Positions 56,399-64,000 of a DNA stretch of 64,000 nucleotides are shown one piece after another (the stretch's first letter is position 1; the number at the start of each line of letters is the position of its first letter). The notes below the pieces were generated by a model. That model saw only the letters and a list, made by a program, of their open reading frames with translations. It ran no database searches and was not told the origin of the DNA. Source of the stretch: Acidobacteriota bacterium (lineage in GTDB: Bacteria; Acidobacteriota; Blastocatellia; RBC074); NCBI GenBank assembly GCA_016710075.1, contig JADJLO010000005.1, positions 124,001 through 188,000 on the forward strand, in the 5' to 3' direction. Position numbers and translations under genes: made by a program.

Positions 56399-57427
56399 TC
56401 ACTGTTTTTTTGCGGGTTCGGGTTTCTTTGAGATTTGATCCATGAATGAACGCGGGAGAGCGATCGATACTGAAACATCGCTCAGTTTTGAACCGATTTT
56501 GATCTGATCGATGAGTTGTCCGAAGATGTCTGTTTTTGGATCTCCGCCGCCGAAGAAGCCCTTGATCAGACCGACGAGTCCCTTGAGACCGGTTTCGAGT
56601 TCAACGGCGTCATTCTGCGAGGTCGTTCGCATGACGGCGTCGAGAGCAAGGCTGAAATCCGTGGCGACATCGAACGTTCCGAGGATGTATTTGATTGTCG
56701 AGACGGATTTGAAGAGGTCACCCTGACTGGTGGCTTCCTTGCGCAGATCGTCAGGAATATTGAGAGCGAAGCGAAGGAGCGCATTCTCTCTGGTCTCTTT
56801 CAAAGCGGAAATCATCGTGGGAGCGATCGACGTTTTGGCGGATCCTGCTTGAATATCAAGGACCTCTTTGACGGCGTTGATATCGCCGAGCACGGTTTTT
56901 TGTTCTCCGAGCGAGGCAATGGCCATCTCGTCAGTCTTGACCGAAAGAGGACCGGCGGCAGGCGAATTGACCTTGGAAATCAGGGTATAAATCTGTTTCC
57001 CCTTGTATTCCATGGTCTTGAATTCCGCCTTGTAGGATTTCATGCCGGATTCGATCATTTTGCCGTCAACATCCAGACCGTCGATGATGATTGCGCCGCT
57101 GCCCTGAAGGCCATTCATTTTGAAGCCGATGACGGCCTTATTGATCCGGCTCGGATCGATTCCGGTTTTGGCGGTGAATTCCCTGATATCCTTTGCCATC
57201 TGGTCAATGCCGCCAACGCTTATCTCCGACAGGCGAGGCAGCAGATCATTGAAGGCTCTGCCGATATCCACAACCGCCACCAGATCCGACGACGGCAGCA
57301 TGTTAAGCAATTCGTCGACGCCCGCAGCAGCACCGGAACCAGCCCGCGACACGGCCGGTTGAGCCTGAACCGGTATGCTCAGAAGGCTCAATGACAGCGC
57401 CAGAACAAGACTCAGAACTTTTTTCAT
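56399..57427 (-). CDS. Exported protein of unknown function
   Basis: About 342 residues. The ATG at 57427 has GGGAG upstream and starts a clear signal peptide (MKKVLSLVLALSLSLLSIPVQAQ). The mature part begins with a short Ala/Gly linker and then DELLNMLPSSDLVAVVDIGRAF, followed by alternating helices and strands (AVIGFKMNGLQGSGAIIIDG, KGKQIYTLISKV, GEQKTVLGDINAVKEVLD). Proteins with this pattern are seen in Acidobacteriota and are annotated as hypothetical. There is no catalytic motif I recognise. A periplasmic or lipid-associated binding role is possible but unsupported. Confidence 0.75.
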   Translation of the reverse strand: MKKVLSLVLALSLSLLSIPVQAQPAVSRAGSGAAAGVDELLNMLPSSDLVAVVDIGRAFNDLLPRLSEISVGGIDQMAKDIREFTAKTGIDPSRINKAVIGFKMNGLQGSGAIIIDGLDVDGKMIESGMKSYKAEFKTMEYKGKQIYTLISKVNSPAAGPLSVKTDEMAIASLGEQKTVLGDINAVKEVLDIQAGSAKTSIAPTMISALKETRENALLRFALNIPDDLRKEATSQGDLFKSVSTIKYILGTFDVATDFSLALDAVMRTTSQNDAVELETGLKGLVGLIKGFFGGGDPKTDIFGQLIDQIKIGSKLSDVSVSIALPRSFMDQISKKPEPAKKQ

Positions 57428-57578
57428 AGACTCTCCCTCGTGAAATATCATGTTGCAAATCTCTTCTTTCAAATCACATTCAGTTGACAGCATATCAGCT
57501 AATCAGTAGCTTTTCTCTGAAAGCCCGGCGATTATACCAAAAACTTCAAGTCCGTTTCGATGAAAGAGGCCTAATGTG

Positions 57579-58124
57579 ATGACAGGAGAAAGTGGCGGCT
57601 CGAATAGCAATGAGCATATATGGATGGTAGCCCTGTTTGAAAAGGAAGCTCGCGCGACCGAGTTGCTCGAAAGGCTGAGCAAGATCGGCATCGATACCAG
57701 CGAGGCAACGACCGTTCGTGTGGAAGTCGACGAGAATCAGCGCAAATCCGTCAGCGAGATTCCGGATTCCTCGCTCCCGCTCTCGACCACGGTCAGAAAC
57801 GGCGTATCCGGCGCTCTGCTCGGAGCGGCATTGGCGCTTTTCGCCGGTATTTTTCTTTATGCTTCGGGGCTTTTTATCATTCATGGGATTGAAGGCATGT
57901 TCAATCATGCCGTGGTCTTCGTACTGACAGGGGGGTTGATCGGATTTGCAGCCGGCTTGATAATCTCTGCCACAATGAAAAAGAAACCGGCAAAGATACC
58001 CGTATCTGAAATCAACCGCCTCAAGAGCGCCGGTTATCTTGTGGCCGTCAAGATGCCGCCGAATCTGGCCGAGAGGGCCGAGGGGATTGCCAGGGGACTC
58101 GGCGCCAAGGAGATACTACTCTAG
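57579..58124 (+). CDS. Two-helix membrane protein of unknown function
   Basis: About 181 residues; the ATG at 57579 follows a GTG, and either could start, behind AGAGG. The N-terminal cytoplasmic part (WMVALFEKEARATELLERLSK) looks like a small regulatory alpha/beta domain. Two transmembrane hairpin helices, rich in Gly and Ala (SGALLGAALALFAGIFLYASG and HAVVFVLTGGLIGFAAGLIIS), are followed by a second small domain (INRLKSAGYLVAVKMPPN). The layout resembles stress-related DUF1269/17M-type proteins. It is divergent from the exported-protein gene. Confidence 0.7.
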   Translation: MTGESGGSNSNEHIWMVALFEKEARATELLERLSKIGIDTSEATTVRVEVDENQRKSVSEIPDSSLPLSTTVRNGVSGALLGAALALFAGIFLYASGLFIIHGIEGMFNHAVVFVLTGGLIGFAAGLIISATMKKKPAKIPVSEINRLKSAGYLVAVKMPPNLAERAEGIARGLGAKEILL

Positions 58125-58130
58125 CCCCTG

Positions 58131-58150
58131 GATTGATGATTGATGATTGA
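58131..58150 (+). repeat. GATTGAT 7-mer array
   Basis: Nearly three units of GATTGAT just after the membrane-protein stop. No inverted partner was found nearby. The rest of 58125-58359 shows no gene. Confidence 0.7.
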
Positions 58151-58359
58151 GGCAGCCCCTTGGTATGTTGAATCCCCAACGCGGCCTTTGGGGTGGATCA
58201 TTATCGAGTGGTATCACCGACTTTCAGAGTGAGTCCGCCTGGCCAACCCCGCTCGCACCTTGCTCCGGGGTACTTGCTGCCCGGCTTCGCCAGCTGTGAT
58301 ACTTCAGAACAGTGAAAACCGATTCGGAACCCTTCTTGCAGTTAACAAAAGAAAATAAT

Positions 58360-59528
58360 ATGAATCAATACGATGTAATTGTGATTGGAGCGGGCCCCGC
58401 GGGATCGACGGCTGCGGCGCTGATGGCAAGGGCCGGGCAGAGGGTTCTGCTGCTGGAAAAGAGTGTTTTTCCGCGCCACAAGCTCTGCGGTGAATTCATC
58501 ACACCGGAATGCGGCAAGGTATTCGACCGGCTCGGCGTCAGCGAAAAGATGCACGATGCGGGGCGCAAATCATCAGAAAATGGACGCTCCATTCACCTGA
58601 AGGACGCAGCCTTGAAGTGCCTATGGAGTGGATTACCGATGGTCATTCGCATGCATAGGCCTTTCAAGGGCGCAGGATGGATCTGATCCTTCTCGAATGC
58701 GCAGCCGAAGCGGGCGCCGATGTTCGCCAGGGTTTTCAGGTCTCGTCAAATTTTCAATCTGATCACGGAATTGGAGTCGTCGAAGGTAAAAACGAATCGG
58801 GTGAAAGGTTGTTTCCGAGCCCCGGTAATCCTGGACGCCTCAGGGCGGACCGGTGTTTTGCGAAAAGCACGCTTCACGACGACGAATTATCGCGGTTCCA
58901 CGGCTCACGGCTGTTCGGATGCAAGGTGCATCTTCGGAGCATCGAGGGCATGAAAGGGATTGGCGAATTGTTCTTCTTCGGTGACGGCTATGGCGGTCTG
59001 TCAAACGTCGAAGGAGAGAAGACCAACCTCTGTTTTCTGACCACGGAAGCGACCTTGATGGAGCAAAGGGCGATCGGGGAAAAGCTGCTCGATCTGACCA
59101 TGCGTTCAAACCCCGCAGGCTCTGCAAGATTGAAGAATGCGGTGATCGACGGCGAGTGGCTCGGCACGGGACCGCTGAAATACGAGGCGCAGGAGTGATG
59201 CCGAGTCCTTTCAATCGGCGATGCCGGCGCTTTCATTGACCCTTCACCGGCAGTGAATGCTTCCGGCATTCACCAGCGGCGAGATTGGGCCGACGTCATA
59301 AACCGTTCTTTGCTGAAGGAGTGCGCGATATCGAAGAAATATCGGAACGCTACGAATCGATATTTCGCCTCGACATTCGGCCTGAGATTCCGGGTGATGC
59401 TCGATGCTGCGCAGCCTGGCGTTCAAACCGGCGACTCGTAACCTATGGTTTCTCTCCTCTCCCGCCACAAGTCGCTGATGAAGATCGTCGCACTCAGCAC
59501 CAGGCAAAACTGGCAGTCACTGACTGAC
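58360..59528 (+). pseudogene. Geranylgeranyl-reductase-family flavoprotein, several frameshifts
   Basis: FAD-dependent oxidoreductase of the geranylgeranyl reductase/halogenase-like group. The ATG at 58360 begins MNQYDVIVIGAGPAGSTAAAL (Rossmann GxGxxG), then LLLEKSVFPRHKLCGEFITPE. Later pieces in other frames include LECAAEAGADVRQGFQV and the GDAGAFIDP flavin motif around 59219-59250, and the end reads to about 59528. At least five indels would be needed to restore about 390 residues. Members act on isoprenoid or fatty-acyl chains. The tail runs into the end of the convergent MFS gene. Confidence 0.72.
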
Positions 59529-60761
59529 TAGATCGGATTTCGCCTTGTTCATAAAGAAGAAGATTCCAACAACCATGAGGGCGCCGAAAAAGAGGTAGAT
59601 CAGGGAATTGGCGCTCAGGCATGCGCTCATTCCGTATCTTTGAGAAGCGAGCGCAATTACGGGCGGAGCAGTCGCCGCTCCCAGCCAGCCAATGGAATTC
59701 ATCATGCCCAGCGCGGTCGCGCGTCGTTCAGGCTTGACCACATCGTAGAGAGACGCCCAGATATTGGCGTCGTAAATCCCCTTGAAGAATCCGAAGCCGG
59801 CCATGGCGATAATCAGCACCGGGACCGAAAGAGTCCAGCCGGTGAGAAGATAAAGATCACGCCGCCAAAGAGCCCCAACGCCTGAGCCATCATCCTTCCG
59901 CCGAGGTAGCGCCTGGACAAGCCTGTCTGCGAGGATGCCACCAACGACCACCCGATGATCGAGGCGATCTGCTGGTAGGCAGTTCCGCTCGTCAATCCGG
60001 CCATCGAAAGGCTCAGAGAATTTCCGGTGAGAAATGTCGGCATCCACGAGAGAAAGATCGAGGCGACGAAATTGGCCCCGACGAAGACCGCGATCAGAAT
60101 GCGAACCATGGGGTTTCTCCAATATCATCTCCAGAATATCGCTCCAGAGCCCCGGCTTCCAGGTCGATCATCGAGTGAGCATCCGGTTCAACGGGTACTG
60201 ACCTGCTGCGCGGCGCCTCCTTGAGCGCCAATATCAGAATGAATCCAAGAACTACACCCAAGGATCCGAACAGGATGAAGCTCGAGCGCCACCCGAAATG
60301 CTGACCCATATAACCCGAAACCGCGCCGCCGGCAATCGTTCCCGACAAACGCTCGACTGATGAATTCCCTCGCCCGCGACTTGGTCTCCGGGACCGTGGT
60401 AACTGACGATCAGCGCCATCGATGCCGGGAAATAGAAGGCCTCACCGAATCCTCAAGCGCCCTGACCATGACCAGAGGAGAATACTTCGTCGAAAATGCC
60501 GTGAGCACTGTAATCAGTGACCAGAAGATAGTCCGGAAATGATCGAAATTTGCGGTTAAACCGGTCTCCGATGATCCCCGCTATCGGCCCGGCAAGCGCA
60601 TGGACATACAAAACGACGCTCCGACAAAACCAAGCTGAACGTCGCTCAAGCCCATCTCTTTCTGCAGCAGTGGAAAACGGAGAAAATTGCCTGCCTGTCC
60701 GCATAATTGAAGAAGCAGACAAACCAGAGCATTCCAACCACGATCCATTTAGAGTTTTCAT
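59517..60761 (-). pseudogene. MFS transporter, several frameshifts
   Basis: Major facilitator of about 415 residues if joined. The ATG at 60761 begins MKTLNGSW. The loop motif GIIGDRFNRK (motif A region) is intact. SGTIAGGAVSGYMGQHFGWRSS, SIFLSWMPTFLTGNSLSLSMAG and ATALGMMNSIGWLGAATAPPVI are read in three different frames. The C-terminal helix ends FFMNKAKSDLVSQ. Substrate unknown; the spinster-like/organic-anion type is possible. Shifts occur roughly every 200-300 nt. Confidence 0.75.
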
Positions 60762-60764
60762 CAG

Positions 60765-63093
60765 ATAAAAAATAGAGTTATTGGCCGGCACCATAAGTAT
60801 CGAATTAAACAGCAAAGGGTAGGTTGGGAGGCTCTATAGCCGAGACTGCGGCCGGAAGCCGAACGAACGATCACACGTCCCTTGCCGATCGCAGCTTCGA
60901 CCATTGCAGCTTTTCCGCCAACGGTCCTGTCGCCTGAAATCCACCCGCTCAGGAGCGGGTTGTCGCGGCCGGGATAACGAGCGATCACTTTGACTTTCGC
61001 CGGGCCAACGATCTCAAAGGCAGGGCTGCCCTCGAACCAGGCGATCGTCTCTTGATCCATGCTGAACGAGAGCGGGCTGGATGCGTCCAGTTCAATCCGC
61101 AGAATAGATCCGGGGGCAATAGAAATCACTTGATGAACCCCCTTGGAGCATTTCGGACGGGGACCCAGTTTTCGATGGCGAAGTTCGAGGGATTATTGAG
61201 GGTGATCAAAGTCCACCGGCTTCGACCAAATCACGCAATCCTTGACGCCGGATTCGCCAAGTCCTCCGGCGAATTCCGCCGGGTATCCCGTGGATGTCTC
61301 CTGATCGATGGTCGATTGAGCCCCCCGACTGCCGCAGACCGTTGACCAGGGCTCCAACCGACTGGTGGTCAGAACAATCGCGTCACACGCGGCATTGAGA
61401 TTCCTGCCCTGATCTCGCGGTCGGAGTATTGACGCGTATGAGAATTTGTAACTTATCGAAGATCCACGGGTCCATCCCTCTCATCCATTGAAGACTGATA
61501 ATTTTGTAGAGGCCGAAACTCTAACTCCCCCGTTCGAGCGAACTCTCGATTGAAAGAGTAAGGCCGAGGCTCGCTGCGCAGCTCGGCTTTGAATGGATTC
61601 CTGACCGTGACGGCACCTGATGTTCATCAACAGCGGCAAAGGTGTGCGCCGTACATATACGGCCCTTTTTGCGGGCCCCCGGATATTCGGGCAGATTCGG
61701 ATAAACCTGTTTTTCGAGAAGAGATCTGGCGAAGGCGGCGTATGGCTGGCTCATCAGCAGACGTGAGTGCCAGCAGGATAGTTATTACCGTCGGCCGTGA
61801 ATTCGGCTAGGCAACGGAAACCCTGCGACTCCGCCGCGTTTGAGGATCTGCAGTATCCGGTCGATCCCCTCGGTCCTGTAGTAATAACGCACCTCTTCGG
61901 ACGACGAGGGCTCATTGCTGACTGATTCGGGCTCGCTGTTCGTGTTTCCACTAACCGGTTCCACTGACATTCTTCCACTATTCAGCCTTTTGAAAGCATC
62001 GCTCAGTGATTTGGGGAACCTCGGGTTCCGATAGCAGCGCGTATGGCATATTCGTGCCAAACGGCTCTCCGGCCGATTTCTGAAAATTTCACAGATAAAG
62101 CTCACGATGCCGGGCGGCATGCGAGAGCAGAGCAAAAGCTCCAGCGCTCTGATAATCGACGATATCGCGAAGAGTCCACTTCCCTCCGGGCCTTATGGTT
62201 TGGGGAACCGCCAGTGAACTCAATTTCGGATTGTAATTTCAATCCTCCGCCAAGACTCTCGAACGGGACATCGACGGGGGTGGCCAGCCTGGGGCGCCGT
62301 CTCGGAAAGGATGCGAAAAACCGGCGTGATAATGCGCAAAATGCCCGCGCGGAGTCCAGGAATCGGGATGCCGTTGATTACGATCCCGCTTGCCCTGCCC
62401 CGCATCTCCCCAGGCAATTGATGATCCGAGGGCGCGCTGACATGGCGATGATTGCCGGGTCGATGTTCGGTTCCAGGGATCGATGTAAGGAGGCACGAAA
62501 AACCTTAAGCCACCACCTCCCTCACTTTGGTGAATATCGGCGTGAAGTACTCTCTGCGGATGCCAGGCATTGAGCGGTTTATCCACAGTCAACTGAGTTT
62601 CGACCTGCGTGAAAGCATACCAATCACTGTTGTTGGCCATGGCCGGTGTAATAATGATAAAGCTCCGGCGGCGATGTGCCTTCGGACGGGGTTCCCGTGT
62701 TTGCATACCATTGAGCAACAATATCGGTTCCGTCAGGATTGAGCGACGGGACCAGCAGGACGATGACATAATGCCGAAAGTATCAGTTTGACTCCCAGGA
62801 CTCTCGGAGGACGCCAGCCGGTGAGCCAGCTCCACAGCGGCGAAGGTGCGCCAACCTCGGTCGAAATGAATGCTGCAGGTGATTACGACTATGGTCTTTC
62901 CGGCGGCAATCAATTTGCTGATCGCTGCATCGTCCGATTTTTCAAGCAACCGGGGATCCGCCAGCTTCCGCTGGATATCCTTGTACTCTTCCAGTCTTGC
63001 AAGGTTATCCGCCGATGAAATAGTCAATGCCACAAATGGCCTTTGAGTAGTCTGGCCGAGGAGATCCAGCTTCACCCCTGTCGCTCGCCCCAT
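60765..63093 (-). pseudogene. M14-family zinc carboxypeptidase, many frameshifts
   Basis: Exported-type M14 peptidase. Pieces read in order on the minus strand: FVALTISSADNLARLEEYKDIQRKL with TCSIH and, after compensating shifts, STEVGA (zinc ligands His and Glu of HxxE); then DWYAFTQVETQLTVDK; then DIHQ, which carries the third ligand; FFVPPYIDPW; ILQILKRGGV; SLLEKQVYPNLPEYPG; and the C-terminal DQETIAWFEGSPAFEIVGPAKVKVIARYPG with KAAMVEAAIGKGRVIV. The 5' end may extend to about 63270 in another frame. It ends against the MFS start. More than eight indels separate it from an open frame. Confidence 0.72.
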
Positions 63094-63399
63094 CGGGTTG
63101 CAGGAAGTATCCGAGAAACTGATCCTTACCTCGCCAGCCCGCTCCTGCTGGTTGTCACGTCCTATAAAGTCAGGCTCGTCTGCGCCAACGCATGATCCGA
63201 AGGAGTCGATTAAGCATGAATGCCGGCAAATGCGTGGATTTTCGTGCCGGTCAAATTCATTCTTTATTTACTCCGATTTCAGCTTTCAATTTTCTCTTGA
63301 TTTCACAAAGGCGTACCTGTATTGACACCGCCTTTTGATTATCAACCCCTCACGATACCTTATGCGTCAGACGGGCGAAATATTTGCATCTTACTGGAG

Positions 63400-64000
63400 A
63401 TGAAGATGAGAGCTTTACCATTCCTGATCCTGCTTCTTTTTCACCGGCTGTGCCTCGATATCAGTGGCGAGGCGGAAAAGAAGCACGGTCGGAAGATACA
63501 AAGAGCGCCCGAGAGTTATCGAGAGACCCAGTCTTTAACCAAATTCGTCAATCACCTCACATCCATAGGTAGGAACTGGCGGATGCACGGCAACCCACAT
63601 CCGAGACTCTTGACGGCGGCGAGCTGGTGGCGATGCTCAACGAAGAGCAGATTCAATCCTGCATCCGTGACCAAGCTGGCCACCACACTGGCGGCACTGG
63701 ACCGGCTCGGAATGATCACCGTTCCAGAACCGAGTTCCACTGACGGGCAAATCAATGCCGCGACTGGCGAACTCAACGGCGATCTGGTCCTGCTCAGCGG
63801 CAGGGATCCGTCGTTTTCCATCAGTGATGCCGAGCGCGTGGGAGAGGACGTGCGAAATGCCGGGATCCAACGGATCAACGGCAGGCTCCATCGTGGTCGG
63901 CGATTTCAGTTGCAATCTCATCTCCGCCACCAGTGCATCAGCCGAGATATTTCGGCGAAGCTCGAAACTTCAATTCCGCAATCCAACATCTAATACCTGA
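63400..64000 (+). pseudogene. dacB: PBP4-type D-alanyl-D-alanine carboxypeptidase (S13), 5' part, frameshifted
   Basis: The gene runs off the window. ACTGGAG precedes the ATG at 63400 (or 63406), and a hydrophobic signal (LPFLILLLF) follows; in a shifted frame this reads as a lipoprotein-like TGCA. Downstream are FNPASVTKLATTLAALDRLG, carrying the active-site SxxK motif (SVTK), and GQINAATGELNGDLVLLSGRDPSFS, typical of S13 peptidases. At least two or three frame changes occur before the window end. It would trim peptidoglycan peptides in the periplasm. Confidence 0.7.

Noticed and set aside
56516..57394. 292-codon open frame opposite the exported-protein gene
   Set aside because: The minus-strand gene has a signal peptide, ribosome binding site and terminator; the plus-strand reading has none of these.

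Overview
The window is about 64 kb of densely coding, moderately GC-rich bacterial chromosome, probably from the Acidobacteriota and most likely a Blastocatellia-type lineage. The grounds are indirect: an Oar-like TonB-dependent receptor with an N-terminal carboxypeptidase-regulatory-like domain next to an ECF sigma/anti-sigma pair, secreted M14 and M1 peptidases of the type common in that phylum, a complete ETF/ETF-ubiquinone oxidoreductase cluster, and a bacterial serpin. There is no 16S gene, so the assignment is an inference. I found no rRNA, tRNA, CRISPR array, transposase or prophage.

Layout. 0-5.6 kb: the 3' end of uvrA, a GT2 glycosyltransferase, two alpha/beta hydrolases, and an overlapping CDP-sugar pair (nucleotidyltransferase plus SDR dehydratase) for deoxyhexose synthesis. 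5.7-13.6 kb: an acyl-CoA dehydrogenase, a small secreted protein, a minus-strand GT4/CPBP-protease pair, a prepilin peptidase, a membrane-anchored thioredoxin and a lipoprotein serpin. 13.6-20.5 kb: an Smr-domain protein, P5C dehydrogenase, a double-thioredoxin-fold protein, DUF1015, serA and serC. 20.6 kb: a SLOG-like nucleotide-sensor protein lacking any membrane part. 21.7-29.4 kb (minus): ECF sigma factor, zinc-finger anti-sigma, Oar-like receptor and BNR-repeat protein, all broken by many frameshifts. 29.7-42.1 kb (minus): miaA with a translationally coupled 28-residue membrane ORF, a DUF1295 protein, a thioesterase, a PQQ-type beta-propeller, an FtsX permease with its ATPase, a GT4, an aldehyde dehydrogenase beside a PaaK-like adenylating enzyme, and a queuosine-precursor transporter. 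42.5-58.1 kb: two esterases, an M1 aminopeptidase with HEAT-like repeats, etfB-etfA-ETF-QO, dsbD, secreted proteins and a PpiD/SurA-like chaperone. 58.3-64 kb: a geranylgeranyl-reductase-type flavoprotein, an MFS transporter, an M14 carboxypeptidase and the start of a PBP4-type peptidase, again heavily frameshifted.

Two things stand out beyond the genes. First, several intergenic regions carry paired, inverted arrays of very short tandem units (a 9-mer family around ACGAAACAG and a 7-mer family around TTTAAAC). Four of the pairs enclose 76-83 nt of apparently unrelated sequence. The two families share this architecture but not their sequence, and I know of no described element class that fits. 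Second, frameshifts are strongly clustered (21.7-29.4 and 58.3-64 kb), with single one-base shifts in six otherwise intact genes. This mixture looks more like uneven consensus quality than wholesale gene decay, but sequence alone cannot decide it. Genes called pseudogene here should be read as 'reading frame interrupted in this sequence'.
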